Source of the DNA: Limnobacter sp. CACIAM 66H1
GTDB taxonomy: Bacteria > Pseudomonadota > Gammaproteobacteria > Burkholderiales > Burkholderiaceae_B
Reading direction: 5' to 3'
DNA length: 64,000 nucleotides
Assembly: GCF_001601825.1 (NCBI RefSeq)
Contig: NZ_LUJK01000003.1
Span: 44,256-108,255, forward strand
Below, piece after piece: positions 1 to 12,844 of the stretch. The position numbers and the translations under genes were made by a program. Position 1 is the stretch's first letter, and each line of letters begins with the position of its first letter. The notes below the pieces were generated by a model, which saw only the letters and a list, made by a program, of their open reading frames with translations, was not told where the DNA came from and did no database searches.

Positions 1-1497
1 GTGTGCTGTCATGAAGTCTTGGGTTTGTACTGCGCGAATGGCCACCACGTATTCGTAGGTGCGACCATCGCCCATCACACCCACCGATTTCACTGGCAAG
101 AACACTGCAAAGGCCTGGCTGGTCAGGTCATACCAGCTTTTTCCGATTTGTTCCTCGGTGCACAATTCAGCCGCGGCGTCTTTGGCTGTGGCTTTGGTAT
201 TTCGCAATTCTTCAATGAATACGGCATCGGCACGCTGCAAAATTTCCGCGTATTCGGCTTTTACTTCACCCAAAATACGAACACCAAGACCAGGCCCGGG
301 GAATGGGTGGCGGTAAACCATTTCAGGGTCAAGGCCAAGTTCAACGCCAAGCTTACGCACTTCGTCCTTGAACAAATCGCGCAAGGGTTCAAGCAATTTC
401 AGGTTCAGCGTATCCGGCAAGCCGCCCACGTTGTGGTGGCTCTTGATGCTGGTGGCTTTGCCTGTTTTTGCGCCTGCTGATTCAATGACGTCCGGGTAAA
501 TGGTGCCCTGTGCAAGCCACTTGGCGTTGGCTCGCATACCAGCCTCGCGCTGGAATACATCCACGAATGCTTTACCAATAATTTTGCGTTTGGCCTCGGG
601 GTCGGTAACGCCTTTCAGCTGTCCCATGAATTCCTCCGTGGCGTTGACATGCACAACACGCACACCCAAATGTTTGGCAAAGGTTTCCATGACCTGTTCG
701 CCTTCTTTAAAACGAAGCAAGCCGTGGTCTACAAATACGCAGGTTAGTTGGTCGCCAATTGCCTTGTGAATCAATGCGGCTGCCACTGAAGAATCTACGC
801 CACCGGAAAGGCCCAGAATCACTTCATCGGTGCCGACTTGGGCACGAATCTTTTCAACCGCTTCATCCACAAAACCGGGCATGGACCAATCACCTTTACA
901 GCCGCAAATATCGCGAACAAAGCGAGCCAGTATCTCCTTGCCCTTCTTGGTGTGTGTCACTTCGGGGTGAAACTGCACGGCATAAAACCCGCGTGCTTCA
1001 TCCGCCATGCCGGCGATTGGGCATGAGGGTGTAGAAGCCATCAACTTGAAGTTTGGGGGAAGCTCGGTCACCTTGTCACCGTGGCTCATCCACACATTCA
1101 ACAGACCATGGCCTTGCTCGTTGGTCTCGTCTTGAATGCCATCAAACAGTTTTGTGTGGCCGTGAGCCCGAATTTGGGCATGGCCAAATTCCCGAACCGT
1201 ACCCGCTTCAACTTTGCCGCCGAGTTGCATGGCCATGGTCTGCATGCCGTAGCAAATACCCAGCACAGGTACGCCAAGATTAAACACCAACTCGGGCGCC
1301 CGGTCGGTGCTTTCTTCATAAGCAGACTGGTGGCTACCCGACAACACAATGCCAGATGCTCCGTATTCCCTGATGCGTTCCGGGTCTACGTCGCAGGGCA
1401 AAATTTCGCAGAAAACCCCACATTCACGCACGCGTCGAGCAATAAGTTGTGTGACCTGTGACCCGAAGTCGAGTACCAAAATTTTCTGATGATTCAT
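1..1497 (-). CDS. guaA: GMP synthase (glutamine-hydrolysing), 3' end cut by window
   Basis: Converts XMP to GMP using glutamine and ATP, the last step of de novo guanine nucleotide synthesis in the cytosol. The visible 499 codons read without a stop from ATG at 1497 to the window edge. The N-terminal class I amidotransferase domain shows LDFGSQ near the start, the nucleophile in GICYGMQ and the HPE of the triad (FHPEV). The ATP pyrophosphatase P-loop SGGVDSS follows, and the last visible residues DFMTAH match the C-terminal dimerisation domain. Compared with the usual length of about 525-545 residues, roughly 30-45 C-terminal residues lie outside the window. It is downstream of guaB and a GAF protein gene on the same strand. 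Identity is secure. Confidence 0.97.
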   Translation of the reverse strand, partial: MNHQKILVLDFGSQVTQLIARRVRECGVFCEILPCDVDPERIREYGASGIVLSGSHQSAYEESTDRAPELVFNLGVPVLGICYGMQTMAMQLGGKVEAGTVREFGHAQIRAHGHTKLFDGIQDETNEQGHGLLNVWMSHGDKVTELPPNFKLMASTPSCPIAGMADEARGFYAVQFHPEVTHTKKGKEILARFVRDICGCKGDWSMPGFVDEAVEKIRAQVGTDEVILGLSGGVDSSVAAALIHKAIGDQLTCVFVDHGLLRFKEGEQVMETFAKHLGVRVVHVNATEEFMGQLKGVTDPEAKRKIIGKAFVDVFQREAGMRANAKWLAQGTIYPDVIESAGAKTGKATSIKSHHNVGGLPDTLNLKLLEPLRDLFKDEVRKLGVELGLDPEMVYRHPFPGPGLGVRILGEVKAEYAEILQRADAVFIEELRNTKATAKDAAAELCTEEQIGKSWYDLTSQAFAVFLPVKSVGVMGDGRTYEYVVAIRAVQTQDFMTAH

Positions 1498-1553
1498 GAA
1501 GCGTTCTTTGAATGTATTAAAGGTAATTGGCCCAAGGCAACGTTGTACCTGGT

Positions 1554-2546
1554 TTAGCTAAGGCTGAGTATGCGATCCACTGCCTGCACGGCCGTACACC
1601 GTAGGTCCTCGCCGGACAGGGTGAGAAAATTGATTTCCACGTCAACCAGTGCTTTTACGCCATGTGTTTCCAGAGTTGTTTCAGCAAAGCTTGTTTTGAG
1701 TTGCTCCAGTATACGAGCCACCTCTGAACTGGTCATGCCTGAGCAAACTGCTACAAAAGCATCCGCCCCCAAAGAGCCAACGCTCGATCCATTTGGCAAA
1801 GCATCCCGAATGATGGCCGCGGTGAATTTGGTGAAGTCAATGATTCGATCATGACCAAACCTGTTCAAAATCAAGTCAAATGAACTGAGTTTGACATGCA
1901 ACAGGGAAAGATCTTCTCCCTTTCGCGAAGCATGCTCCAGCTCTTTGTCCAGAAGTGCCTCAAAGCCGCGTCGGTTCCAAGAACCCACAATTGGGTCAAT
2001 CAGCAAGGACCGTTGGTGCTCGTTGAGTGAGCGAACGAACCGCGTGACGATGTTATCGTCCACAGGTTTCGCAATTTCCGCCTCAACCAGGCGTGCAAAA
2101 TCTCGCAAATCCTGCCGATCTTCCTGAGAAAAAGCCCGTGGCACGCTGTCAATCACGCAAAGTGTACCAATGGTAATACCGAATGCATCCCGGATGGGCT
2201 GACCTGCATAAAACCGGATTCTAGGTCCGTCAACGACCAATGGATTGTCCATGAACCGGGGGTCCAGCAGCGCATTTTCCACAATCAGTGGTTCATCGCT
2301 GAGAATCGCGTGTCCACAGAAAGATACCTCCCTGTCAGTGGAGCAGGCATTCAGGCCCTGCAGGGATTTGAACCATTGAATTTCCTTGTACACAATGGTG
2401 ACCAGCGCCGTGTCGATATCAAAATGCCGACAAACCAAACGCGTGATGCGATCAAACCGGGCTTCAGAGGGCGAGTAAATCATCCCCAAGTTCTGGATAG
2501 CCCGTGTTCTTTCTTCTTCGTTGTGCGGAATGTCAGGTTTTTGCAT
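1554..2546 (-). CDS. GAF domain protein with degenerate GGDEF domain
   Basis: About 330 residues. An N-terminal GAF domain (roughly residues 20-155, with FCGHAIL and a DPRF loop) is followed by a GGDEF-type domain (about 185-325, with NRRGF and FGHDR). The signature loop reads GADAF instead of GGDEF, and the metal-binding Asp of the usual DIDxFK segment is replaced (HVKLSSFD), so diguanylate cyclase activity is unlikely. It may be a nucleotide- or ligand-sensing protein; that is inference. No membrane segment or EAL domain is visible. I chose ATG 2546; a TTG at 2576 overlapping the guaB stop would add ten residues. The gene sits between guaB and guaA, 56 bases upstream of guaA, and is probably co-transcribed with guaB. 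Its function is unknown. Confidence 0.85.
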   Translation of the reverse strand: MQKPDIPHNEEERTRAIQNLGMIYSPSEARFDRITRLVCRHFDIDTALVTIVYKEIQWFKSLQGLNACSTDREVSFCGHAILSDEPLIVENALLDPRFMDNPLVVDGPRIRFYAGQPIRDAFGITIGTLCVIDSVPRAFSQEDRQDLRDFARLVEAEIAKPVDDNIVTRFVRSLNEHQRSLLIDPIVGSWNRRGFEALLDKELEHASRKGEDLSLLHVKLSSFDLILNRFGHDRIIDFTKFTAAIIRDALPNGSSVGSLGADAFVAVCSGMTSSEVARILEQLKTSFAETTLETHGVKALVDVEINFLTLSGEDLRCTAVQAVDRILSLS

Positions 2547-2572
2547 GGTTGCTTCGCTGTGCTCAGGCCTTG

Positions 2573-4478
<1,906 letters not shown>

Positions 4479-4479
<1 letters not shown>

Positions 4480-4925
4480 TATCGCCCTGCTCCCGTGCTG
4501 TGTAGTGATTCAGCACGTTTAATGAATGAATCCACAAAACTGTTGGCCAAGCTGGTAAAAACAGGTCCTACGAGTTGCTCGAGCACTTTGCTTGAAAACT
4601 CATACTCCAGTTTGAAATGTACTTTGCAGGCCTCAGGCGTGAGTTCAATGAACTGCCAGATACCTTCCAGATGCGTGAACGGACCCTCTACCAAGGTCAT
4701 GTGAATTTCCGTGCCGGGGTTGAGCCGATTCATGGTGCAAAAGCTTTGCTTGACACCTTTGAATGCAATTTCTACGGTCGCTTTTTCTGTATGGATATCG
4801 ACAGGCTCCACGCTTCCGGCGCCGCACCAAGGTAAAAACTGAGGATAATCGGCCACGGCCCGCACCAAATCAAACATTTGTTGCGTGGAAAAATGAACCA
4901 ACACGGATTTTTCTACAATGGCCAT
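4479..4925 (-). CDS. ratA: RatA family protein (START/COQ10-like)
   Basis: 148 residues of the START-like polyketide cyclase/COQ10 family, with typical N-terminal pattern VEKSVLVHFSTQQMFDLV and the YPQFLPWC motif near residue 30. In E. coli the RatA protein was described as inhibiting 70S ribosome association, while eukaryotic relatives bind coenzyme Q; which role applies here cannot be told from sequence. It lies upstream of and overlaps rnfH, and is divergent from smpB. No antitoxin-like partner other than the RnfH protein is present, so a toxin role should not be assumed. Confidence 0.9.
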
Positions 4926-5026
4926 GAATGCTGAAGGGTTTGTTTCCCGCTCGGAGAAAGGATTAAACTCTCTATTTTAGCGTTTTTCACGCTGCGCCGC
5001 ACCCAAAGGACGTTTTCACCGAATTC

Positions 5027-5476
5027 ATGAGCATTATTGACAACAAAAAAGCAGGTTTTGATTACTTCATTGAAGAGAAGTATGAGGCGGGTATTGTGCT
5101 GGAAGGCTGGGAGGTCAAATCCATTCGCGATGGCCGCGTTCAAATCAAGGAAAGCCACATTGTGGTTCGCAATGGTGAGTTGTGGTTACTGAACTGCCAT
5201 ATTTCGCCACTGACCAGTGCGTCAACTCACGTCAATCCCGTCAATACCCGTACACGCAAGTTATTGATGCACAAAAAGGAAATTAACCGGCTAATTGGTA
5301 AGGTCGAACAAAGGGGTTATTCACTGGTACCCCTGAACCTGCATTTCAAAAATGGCCGGGTGAAAGTAGACATGGCTCTTGCTAAGGGCAAAAAGCAGCA
5401 TGACAAACGGGATACCCTGAAGGACAAGGATTGGAAGCGAGAGCAGGAACGGTTGATGAAGATTCACCGCACCTGA
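5027..5476 (+). CDS. smpB: SsrA-binding protein SmpB
   Basis: 149-residue tmRNA partner for rescue of stalled ribosomes (trans-translation). The family start [15 protein letters not shown], the [16 protein letters not shown] segment and the basic C-terminal tail ([18 protein letters not shown]) that mimics the codon-anticodon helix in the ribosome are all present. Length is normal. Transcribed divergently from ratA-rnfH and convergent with the SPFH gene 16 bases away. The ssrA (tmRNA) gene is not in this window. Confidence 0.98.
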   Translation: MSIIDNKKAGFDYFIEEKYEAGIVLEGWEVKSIRDGRVQIKESHIVVRNGELWLLNCHISPLTSASTHVNPVNTRTRKLLMHKKEINRLIGKVEQRGYSLVPLNLHFKNGRVKVDMALAKGKKQHDKRDTLKDKDWKREQERLMKIHRT

Positions 5477-5483
5477 ACTCGCC

Positions 5484-5505
5484 GCAGGAGAATTATTTCC
5501 CCTGC
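5484..5505. terminator. Hairpin between smpB and SPFH gene
   Basis: Inverted repeat GCAGGAGAA / TTCCCCTGC with a 4-base loop (nine pairs, one G-U), sitting in the short convergent gap and running into the end of the SPFH coding sequence. No clean T tract follows on either strand, so it is a weak terminator candidate. Confidence 0.35.
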
Positions 5506-6398
5506 TTCACCACCTGCATCGCTGCCGCCACCATGGAACCCATGTTGGAAAGGTCGCCCGGCAGTATCAAGGTATTGCCAGCCTTGGCCACTCCAGAAAA
5601 GGCCTCGATGTACTGCTCTGCCACCTTCAGGTTCACTGCTTCCATACCCCCAGGTTCCGCCACCGCTGCGGCCACTTTTCGCAATGCATCGGCAGTGGCT
5701 TCGGCAATTTCCCGAATCGCGCCCGCTTCACCCTGGGCGCGGTTGATGGCAGCAATTCGGTCACCTTCGGAGCGGGCAATTGCAGATTCCCGTTCACCGT
5801 TGGCAATATTGATTTGCTCCTGCTTGCGCCCTTCTGAAGCGGCAATCAGGGCGCGCTTTTCACGTTCCGCCGTAATTTGCGCCTGCATTGAAAGTAAAAT
5901 CTCACGTGGTGGCGTCAAGTCTTTGATTTCATATCGCAATACCTTAACGCCCCAGTTCAGTGCCGCTTCATCCAAAGCATTTACAATCGCCGCGTTGATC
6001 ATGTCGCGCTCTTCAAAGGTTTTGTCCAACTCCATGCGACCAATAATCGATCGCAAGGTGGTTTGCGCCAGTTGGGTGATCGCACTGATGTAGTCGCTTG
6101 AGCCGTAGCTGGCCCGCATCGCGTCAGTCACCTGAAAATACAAAATGCCATCAACCTGAAGCTGAGTGTTGTCCTTGGTAATACACACCTGGCTGGGTAC
6201 ATCCAAGGGAATTTCTTTTAACGAATGTTTGTAGGAAACACGCTCGATGAATGGCACTAAAAAGTTCAGACCAGCCTGCAAGGTGCGGTCGTATTTGCCC
6301 AAACGCTCAACCACCCATGCACTTTGCTGAGGCACAATACGCAGCGCCTGGCTGACGAACACAATCGCCAATATCAATATGACAATTGAAACTTCCAT
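5493..6398 (-). CDS. SPFH domain/stomatin-like membrane protein (QmcA type)
   Basis: 301 residues. One N-terminal membrane segment (about residues 3-20) is followed by an SPFH/band 7 domain: IVPQQSAWVVERLGKY, GLNFLVPFIERV, and IPLDVPSQVCITKDN, then an Ala/Glu-rich coiled coil (about 180-260). These proteins oligomerise on the inner membrane and act as scaffolds, often with a NfeD partner or FtsH protease. The nfeD gene lies directly upstream here (46-base gap), the classic pairing, and both follow ppsA. Exact function is unknown. The ATG at 6398 has GGAGAAAAT upstream. Confidence 0.93.
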   Translation of the reverse strand: MEVSIVILILAIVFVSQALRIVPQQSAWVVERLGKYDRTLQAGLNFLVPFIERVSYKHSLKEIPLDVPSQVCITKDNTQLQVDGILYFQVTDAMRASYGSSDYISAITQLAQTTLRSIIGRMELDKTFEERDMINAAIVNALDEAALNWGVKVLRYEIKDLTPPREILLSMQAQITAEREKRALIAASEGRKQEQINIANGERESAIARSEGDRIAAINRAQGEAGAIREIAEATADALRKVAAAVAEPGGMEAVNLKVAEQYIEAFSGVAKAGNTLILPGDLSNMGSMVAAAMQVVKQGK

Positions 6399-6444
6399 GA
6401 ATTTTCTCCTTTGATTGGCGGACCCGGGGACGAGGCTTGGCCGA

Positions 6445-6867
6445 TTACGCGTGTGTCGATACGCTTTTAACTTTCAGGACATTGCCCTGAACATCGACAA
6501 TTTGATGCAGGCCAGTTACAGGCGTGCTGTCGGTGCTCTCTGCTGCCCAAGTGGCACCACGGTATTGAACATTGGTACGTCCACCCGTATTCCAGCTAGG
6601 AATTTCAAGTTTGTTGCCAATGTCGAGCACATCGTGTTGTTTGTCTGTGGTGCTTCGTTTGACTGAACGGTTACGAAGAAGAAGGCTGCCAGCCACTGCA
6701 AACACAGCGGCTGCGCCAATTTGAATTTCAAGACCGTAGCCTAGATAGGCCATCAATGCACCGATGGCCGCTCCCAAGGACACCATGAGCAGATAAAACG
6801 TGCCTGTGGTCATTTCGGCAATCAACAAAATACCCGCCAATACCAACCACAGTGACAAATTGCTCAA
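6445..6867 (-). CDS. NfeD family membrane protein (short form)
   Basis: 140 residues of the short NfeD/YbbK type: two or three hydrophobic segments in the first 75 residues (LWLVLAGILLIAEM, LLMVSLGAAIGALMAYLGYG, AAAVFAVAGSLLL), then a soluble C-terminal OB-fold region (about 95-138, GRTNVQYRGATWAAES...). No protease domain as in long NfeD forms. NfeD proteins are partners of SPFH proteins, and the SPFH gene follows directly. The gene starts 15 bases after ppsA ends, so all three may share a transcript. Confidence 0.9.
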   Translation of the reverse strand: MSNLSLWLVLAGILLIAEMTTGTFYLLMVSLGAAIGALMAYLGYGLEIQIGAAAVFAVAGSLLLRNRSVKRSTTDKQHDVLDIGNKLEIPSWNTGGRTNVQYRGATWAAESTDSTPVTGLHQIVDVQGNVLKVKSVSTHA

Positions 6868-6882
6868 TGGTGTAACTCCTGT

Positions 6883-9291
6883 TTACTTTTTGTTGAACTT
6901 GTCAGCCAATTTCTGCCAAGTGTCAATCACGGTATCGGGGTTCAAGGAAATCGATTCAATTCCCTCGCCCGCCAGCCACAACGCAAAATCCGGATGATCG
7001 GAAGGTCCTTGCCCGCAAATACCCACGTATTTGCCTTTGGATTTGCAAGCCTCGATGGCCTTGCTCAACAGGGCGCGCACGGCAGGGTCTCGTTCGTCGA
7101 AATCAGCAGCCAAAATATCCAGCCCTGAATCCCGGTCCAGGCCCAGGGTAAGCTGGGTCAGGTCGTTGGAACCCACCGAGAAACCATCGAAATATTCGAG
7201 GAACTGGTCGGCCAGCACTGCATTGGAAGGTACTTCGCACATCATGACCACTTTCAACCCGTTATCGCCGCGCTTCAAACCGTTTCGTGCCAACAGGTCA
7301 ACCACCCGTGCGGCCTGATTCAAGGTACGAACAAATGGAATCATGATTTGCACATTGTCCAGGCCCATTTGCTCACGAACTCGCTTGAGGGCCAAACATT
7401 CCATTTCGAAACACTCTGCGAATTCCTCAGAGATGTATCTGGCTGCGCCGCGGAAGCCGAGCATCGGGTTTTCTTCTTCAGGTTCGTAGCGACTGCCGCC
7501 GATCAGCTTGCGGTATTCATTGGACTTGAAATCGGACATGCGAACAATAACCGGCTTTGGGTAGAACGCAGCGGCGATTGTGGCCACGCCCTCCGCCAAT
7601 TTATCCACAAAAAATGCAACCGGGCTGGCATGGCCACGCGCCACACTTTCCACGGCTTTCTTCAAGTCGGCATCCACGTTCGGATAATCAAGAATTGCTT
7701 TCGGGTGAATGCCGATGGCGTTGTTAATAATAAATTCCAAGCGTGCCAAACCAACGCCCTTGTTGGGCAATTGGCAAAACTCAAAGGCCAACTGAGGGTT
7801 GCCCACGTTCATCATGATCTTCACAGGAATTTCAGGCAATGCGCCGCGCTTGACTTCACTGACTTCGGTTTCCAGAAGACCTTCGTAAATATAGCCGGTG
7901 TCACCTTCGGAGCAGCTAACCGTCACCAGCATGCCTTCCGTGAGTTTCTCGGTGGCATCGCCACAACCTACAACCGCGGGAATACCAAGTTCACGGGCGA
8001 TAATTGCGGCGTGGCAGGTGCGGCCACCTCGGTTGGTCACAATGGCTGCCGCGCGCTTCATGACTGGTTCCCAGTTGGGGTCGGTCATGTCGGTCACCAA
8101 AATGTCGCCGGCCTGTACACGGTCCATTTCCGAAGAATCATTGATCACCCGCACTGAGCCCGCGCCAATCTTCTGACCGATGGCGCGGCCAGAGCTCAGA
8201 ATCGCAGAGTTGCCTTTGAGTTTGTAGCGCAGCTGCACATCATTGTCTTTTTGGGAATTTACGGTTTCAGGACGAGCTTGCAAAATATAGAGCTTGCCAT
8301 CGATCCCGTCTTTGCCCCACTCAATATCCATTGGACGGCCATAATGCTTCTCGATGATCATGGCGTACTTGGCCAGTTCGATGACGTCATCGTCATTCAG
8401 CGAATAACGGTTACGCTGTTCGGCAGGCACGTCCACGGTGCGAACACTCTTGCCGCTTTCCTTCAACGCATCAAATTCCATCTTGATCAATTTAGATCCA
8501 ATTTGACGGCGAATGATGGGGTATTTTCCCGCAGCCAATGTGGGCTTGAATACGTAGAACTCATCGGGGTTCACTGCGCCTTGCACCACGGTTTCACCCA
8601 ATCCGTAGCTGGAAGTGATGAACACCACTTGATCAAATCCGCTTTCAGTGTCCATGGTAAACATGACACCAGAGGCAGCTTTGTCAGAGCGAACCATGCG
8701 CTGCACACCTGCACTCAAAGCCACGTCCGCGTGCGCAAATCCTTTGTGTACGCGGTAAGAAATGGCGCGATCGTTGTACAACGAAGCGAACACTTCCTTG
8801 ATTTTTTCCAGAACATCATCGATGCCCGTCACGTTCAGGAAAGATTCTTGCTGACCGGCAAAAGAAGCATCCGGCAAATCTTCAGCGGTGGCGGAGGAGC
8901 GAACAGCCACCGAAATGTCACCGCCGCTTTGAGCCATCATCGTGGCGTAGGCGCTGCGAATTTCCTGTTCGAGATCCGCTGGCAAGGGAGCCTCGACAAC
9001 CCATTGGCGAATCTCGGCACCTGCTTGGGTCAGTGCGCGAACATCGTCTACGTTCAGGGCGTCCAGCTTGGCGTTGATACGCTCAACCAGATTGTTGGCT
9101 TTCAGGAATTCGCGGAAGGCATGGGCTGTGGTGGCAAAGCCGCCAGGCACTCGCACGCCAGTTTCGGCCAATTGGGAGATCATTTCTCCCAAAGACGAGT
9201 TTTTACCGCCGACAGTTTCTACATCTTCCATTCGAAGCTTTTCGAATGGCGCAACAAGAGCTGTTGGGCTAACTCCTTGATTTGTTGACAT
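6883..9291 (-). CDS. ppsA: Phosphoenolpyruvate synthase
   Basis: Makes PEP from pyruvate and ATP (giving AMP and phosphate), the entry to gluconeogenesis from three-carbon compounds. 802 residues, normal length. Order of domains: N-terminal ATP-grasp nucleotide-binding region ([12 protein letters not shown] at about 129-140), central swivelling phosphohistidine domain with GGRTCHAA (His 427), and a C-terminal PEP/pyruvate-binding TIM barrel ending in [14 protein letters not shown]. It is divergent from ppsR, which encodes its regulator, and upstream of nfeD. A long antisense reading frame over its 5' half is a codon shadow. Confidence 0.98.
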   Translation of the reverse strand: MSTNQGVSPTALVAPFEKLRMEDVETVGGKNSSLGEMISQLAETGVRVPGGFATTAHAFREFLKANNLVERINAKLDALNVDDVRALTQAGAEIRQWVVEAPLPADLEQEIRSAYATMMAQSGGDISVAVRSSATAEDLPDASFAGQQESFLNVTGIDDVLEKIKEVFASLYNDRAISYRVHKGFAHADVALSAGVQRMVRSDKAASGVMFTMDTESGFDQVVFITSSYGLGETVVQGAVNPDEFYVFKPTLAAGKYPIIRRQIGSKLIKMEFDALKESGKSVRTVDVPAEQRNRYSLNDDDVIELAKYAMIIEKHYGRPMDIEWGKDGIDGKLYILQARPETVNSQKDNDVQLRYKLKGNSAILSSGRAIGQKIGAGSVRVINDSSEMDRVQAGDILVTDMTDPNWEPVMKRAAAIVTNRGGRTCHAAIIARELGIPAVVGCGDATEKLTEGMLVTVSCSEGDTGYIYEGLLETEVSEVKRGALPEIPVKIMMNVGNPQLAFEFCQLPNKGVGLARLEFIINNAIGIHPKAILDYPNVDADLKKAVESVARGHASPVAFFVDKLAEGVATIAAAFYPKPVIVRMSDFKSNEYRKLIGGSRYEPEEENPMLGFRGAARYISEEFAECFEMECLALKRVREQMGLDNVQIMIPFVRTLNQAARVVDLLARNGLKRGDNGLKVVMMCEVPSNAVLADQFLEYFDGFSVGSNDLTQLTLGLDRDSGLDILAADFDERDPAVRALLSKAIEACKSKGKYVGICGQGPSDHPDFALWLAGEGIESISLNPDTVIDTWQKLADKFNKK

Positions 9292-9427
9292 TGATTCACC
9301 TTATAGTTCAAAAGAAATAGTGAATGCGGCGATTTGGGAGCACGCGCATCGACTATTTCCCCTGATTTCTTTTTATGATTGTAACTGTAACCCGATCTTT
9401 TGCCACCGATACACACAGGATTGATTC

Positions 9428-10264
9428 ATGTCAGAAAATGTAAGCCAGGAGCGCACCGTGGTTTTTGTGTCAGACGGCACTGGCATTACGGCGGAAACCC
9501 TCGGCCACTCGGTGTTGTCCCAATTTGAAGGCATACGTTTCAAGCAAATTCGCATTCCCTTTATTGATTCAGAAGTGAAGGCAATTTCAGCCCGACAAAA
9601 GATCAATGACATTGCGAAATACGATGGCCAAAAACCCATCGTGTTCAGCACCCTGGTGAACACGGTCATCAACGACGTCGTGAAACAGGCTGATGGTGTG
9701 TTCATGGATTTGTTCCTCACCTTTGTGGAACCCTTGGAAAAAGAACTGGACATCAAAAGCACACATCGCATTGGCCGTTCGCACACCATTGCTGACAACG
9801 AGCAGTACAAAAACCGCATTGAAGCGATTAACTACACACTGGCGCATGACGATGGTCAAACTCACAAGGACCTACAGGCAGCCGATGTCATTTTGGTGGG
9901 TGTTTCCCGGTCTGGTAAAACACCAACCAGCCTTTATCTGGCAATGCAATATGGCATCAAGGCCGCCAATTACCCATTGATTCCAGAGGACTTTGAGCGT
10001 GGAGAGTTGCCAGCGGCCCTACCCCCGTTCAAGGACAAGATTTTTGGACTTTCAATATCACCAGAACGCTTGAGCGAGATACGCAACGAGCGACGTCCGG
10101 GCAGCAAGTATGCGTCGCTTGAAAATTGCAGGCAAGAAATCCGGGCAGCCGAGTTCATGATGCGCCGAGAGGGAATCAGCTGGCTTAGCTCGACCAGCAA
10201 ATCCATTGAAGAAATCTCGACCACGATTCTGCAACAATTGAATTTGGGCTCCCCAATTTACTGA
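9428..10264 (+). CDS. ppsR: PEP synthase regulatory protein (bifunctional kinase/phosphorylase)
   Basis: 278 residues of the DUF299/PPRP family. It controls PEP synthase by ADP-dependent phosphorylation of a threonine next to the catalytic His and by phosphate-dependent dephosphorylation. [14 protein letters not shown] at the N-terminus and the P-loop GVSRSGKT (residues 158-165) are the family hallmarks. It is transcribed divergently from ppsA across a 136-base gap, which fits its role. Converges with the photolyase-family gene 23 bases downstream with no obvious terminator. Confidence 0.97.
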   Translation: MSENVSQERTVVFVSDGTGITAETLGHSVLSQFEGIRFKQIRIPFIDSEVKAISARQKINDIAKYDGQKPIVFSTLVNTVINDVVKQADGVFMDLFLTFVEPLEKELDIKSTHRIGRSHTIADNEQYKNRIEAINYTLAHDDGQTHKDLQAADVILVGVSRSGKTPTSLYLAMQYGIKAANYPLIPEDFERGELPAALPPFKDKIFGLSISPERLSEIRNERRPGSKYASLENCRQEIRAAEFMMRREGISWLSSTSKSIEEISTTILQQLNLGSPIY

Positions 10265-10287
10265 GTTTGCGCCTTCATCAATCTGGT

Positions 10288-11967
10288 TCAAAATAAACTT
10301 TGCTGTATATCGGTCTCGATCATTGACTCGTCGGATCGTTTCTTCTGGCTGCGCCGTTTAGGGGTGACACTGCCATTGCGGTTGGGGTTTCTGGAGCCGT
10401 GTTTTTCATAAACACGCTGTGATTCCTCCACAAAACCTTTGCGGTGCCTGAATTCGGTAATTTTGGACCGCGCTTTCGAAATGGCTGAGTCGGGATCCAC
10501 TACAGGCCACGGGTAGTCCACCCCAATCACGCATCCGCACTCTTGCTGAATGAGTTGTGGCGTATTCCAGGGCTCCCCTATCCATGGATCGGGGATGTTT
10601 TTCAGCTCTGGTATCCAGCGCCTGATGAACACTCCTTTGGGATCATGATCTTTGGCTTGTTTCACCGGGTTGTAAATGCGCAAGGTGTTAATACCTGTGA
10701 CGCCCGACTGCATTTGAAATTGCGGGTAGTGAATGCCAGGCTCGTAGTCGAGAAATTCACGCGCCAACATGGGCGCCGTGTGTCGCCAATCCAGCCAGAG
10801 TTGGTAAGACGCAAATGCCACAAGCATGGCACGCATGCGGAAGTTAACCCAACCCGTGGCGCGCAACATTCGCATGCAGGCATCCACCATGGGAAAACCG
10901 GTACGCCCTTCTATCCAGGCCAGTGCTTTTTGATTTTCTTCCGGGCCAAGCTCGGCGAAATTGCGCATGGCATTCAAACCACGATGGGCTGATCGAAATT
11001 CAAGCTCGGGTTCGCTTTCCAGTTTTTGAATGAAGTGGCAATGCCAATGCAAACGGCTCTCGAACGATTTCAGGGATTGCTTCCACTGTGTTTGTGCTTT
11101 GGGTGACAATCCGCTTTCTGCCAGTTGCTGACGGGCCAAGCCCAATGCCTCCAGCACTTCCCGAATGGAAATGACACCAAAAGCAAGGTAAGGCGACAGG
11201 CGTGAGCAGGCTGACTCAGCGCTCAAGGGGCTGGACATCTCAAAACGGTAGTTCATACCGCGCTCATTCAAAAACTCCTTCAAACAGGCCTGTGCCTGTT
11301 GGCGCCCACCACGTTGACGTAAAGCCTTGTCAGTTAAATGTTTCGGGTAAAAATGTACAAATTGTGCCCATTGCGGCCAAAGTGAACGGTTTAGCTGCAC
11401 ACAAGGCAATCCGTTGACTTCCAGCTTTTCTTGCAATTGTTGGGGAAAGTCAAACCAGGTGACTTGGGGTAATTCTGAAAAATCCGGTACCGGCAGCAGG
11501 GGTTTACGCATGGTGTCCAGCCACAACTTACCCCATTCATCGCGATTTTTTAGCCTGCGTATCACTGCATTGTTTTGGAATTCAAACCAAGGTATCGACT
11601 CGCGTTCACACCAGACCCTCACTTCCTTGTCACGCTCATAGCTGGCCCAATTACCTGTTTCCTCATGGCTGTAAATGGTGATTCGCTCGTAGCACAAGGT
11701 CAGTGTTTGCAAGGCCACAGTGGCATTGGCTTTGGCCAGCAGCAAAGGCACGTGCTCTGGCATTTGCTCCGCCAATTCCTGTAGACACTCACGGGCAAAC
11801 TCAAAATGTTGTGGGGCACTGTCGGGCTGCTTGATCAGTTTGGGTTCAAGGCAATACAAGGCGGCGACGCAACCCTGATTGTCCCTGGCGGATGCGATCG
11901 CCGCATGCCAGGGAGCATGGTCGCTCAGGCGTAGGTCTTTTTTCAGCCAAACAAGGTGCAAGTGCAT
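10288..11967 (-). CDS. Cryptochrome/photolyase family protein
   Basis: About 559 residues. N-terminal photolyase alpha/beta domain (HLVWLKKDLRLSDHAPW), then the helical FAD-binding domain (about 270-490: RLSPYLAFG, GRTGFPMVDACMRML, FRMRAMLVAF, DYEPGIHYPQFQMQSG, TGINTLRIYNP). Repairs UV pyrimidine dimers using light, or senses blue light; sequence alone does not decide. It differs from E. coli PhrB in carrying about 50 extra C-terminal residues that are strongly basic (NPNRNG, KRRSQKKR) and end in ETDIQQSLF. I chose ATG 11967; a GTG at 11988 would add seven residues. Same strand as the RNA methyltransferase gene, 47 bases downstream of it. Confidence 0.88.
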   Translation of the reverse strand: MHLHLVWLKKDLRLSDHAPWHAAIASARDNQGCVAALYCLEPKLIKQPDSAPQHFEFARECLQELAEQMPEHVPLLLAKANATVALQTLTLCYERITIYSHEETGNWASYERDKEVRVWCERESIPWFEFQNNAVIRRLKNRDEWGKLWLDTMRKPLLPVPDFSELPQVTWFDFPQQLQEKLEVNGLPCVQLNRSLWPQWAQFVHFYPKHLTDKALRQRGGRQQAQACLKEFLNERGMNYRFEMSSPLSAESACSRLSPYLAFGVISIREVLEALGLARQQLAESGLSPKAQTQWKQSLKSFESRLHWHCHFIQKLESEPELEFRSAHRGLNAMRNFAELGPEENQKALAWIEGRTGFPMVDACMRMLRATGWVNFRMRAMLVAFASYQLWLDWRHTAPMLAREFLDYEPGIHYPQFQMQSGVTGINTLRIYNPVKQAKDHDPKGVFIRRWIPELKNIPDPWIGEPWNTPQLIQQECGCVIGVDYPWPVVDPDSAISKARSKITEFRHRKGFVEESQRVYEKHGSRNPNRNGSVTPKRRSQKKRSDESMIETDIQQSLF

Positions 11968-12014
11968 GCAGCGAAATCCAGATACCACTGTTTAAGTGTA
12001 CAGTGTATTTGATT

Positions 12015-12836
12015 TTACCGCCTTTGCCTGAATTGTTCAAACAAACACACTGCGCTGCTGCTGCCTACATTCAGGCTTTCAATGGTCTGGCTTTGTGGAA
12101 TTCGAATGTGTTCGCTGGCGCGGTCCAGCCAGGCTTGACTAACGCCCTGCCCCTCGCTGCCGAATACCCACACACCCGCAGGCCTTAAATTGGCGTTGAA
12201 CAGGTCAACGCTTTTGGGATGCAGGCTGGTCACGCGCACCGGTGTTTTTAGTGCGGCTGCTGAAAGTGCCTTCAGCAAGTCATCCTCAGCATACAGCTGC
12301 AAGCCGAACTGGGCACCCATGCCTGCTCGCAGCACCTTGTCACTCCATACCCACGCGCTGTGGTTGCTCAAAGCCACTTGGTGAACCCCTGCTGCTGCAC
12401 AATTTCGCAACAAGGTGCCCACATTGCCTGGATCTTGAATGCCATCCAGTAAGGCGATATCCCGATTTAAGTCAATGGCAGCGCTGGCGTCCACAGGCTT
12501 AAAAAAGATCATTGGCCCGGTGGGAGTGCTCAGTTTGCTAAGCTTTGAATAAAGTGCATCGCTAAGCACCAAACAGCGCACCTCTCCGTTGTTCAGCACA
12601 TCGCTCAGGGCCGACATGGTTAACCATTCAGGCTTGTTCAACAAACTTTGAGGAATCCAGACCGATTCGATGTGCACACCCGGCAGGTGCAGAAGTATTT
12701 CAGCGAGGTGTAATCCCTCGGCAGCGGCCAGGCCGCTGTTGCGTAGCGTGTGGTTTGAATTCAGCAATTTGATGGCTGTTTTTAGCCGCTCATTCTGTGC
12801 CGATTCAATGAGCATGAAGTTGCGTTCGTAACTCAT
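12015..12836 (-). CDS. TrmH family (SpoU) RNA 2'-O-methyltransferase
   Basis: 273 residues of the SPOUT class, which methylates a ribose in rRNA or tRNA using S-adenosylmethionine. N-terminal substrate-binding region (NERLKTAIKLL..., EGLHLAEILL) and the trefoil-knot C-terminal domain with motif 1 (LLDGIQDPGNVGTLLR), motif 2 (VFGSEGQG) and motif 3 (SLNVGSSSAVCLFEQ). The target base is unknown. The ATG has AAGGA directly upstream and starts 8 bases after the rnhB stop, so it is translated from the same message. Confidence 0.92.
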   Translation of the reverse strand: MSYERNFMLIESAQNERLKTAIKLLNSNHTLRNSGLAAAEGLHLAEILLHLPGVHIESVWIPQSLLNKPEWLTMSALSDVLNNGEVRCLVLSDALYSKLSKLSTPTGPMIFFKPVDASAAIDLNRDIALLDGIQDPGNVGTLLRNCAAAGVHQVALSNHSAWVWSDKVLRAGMGAQFGLQLYAEDDLLKALSAAALKTPVRVTSLHPKSVDLFNANLRPAGVWVFGSEGQGVSQAWLDRASEHIRIPQSQTIESLNVGSSSAVCLFEQFRQRR

Positions 12837-12844
12837 GATTTTCC

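Noticed and set aside
8251..9288. 345-codon open frame on the plus strand across ppsA
   Set aside because: Antisense to a firmly identified gene; composition is low in sense and no family or ribosome site is seen. It reflects the codon bias of ppsA.
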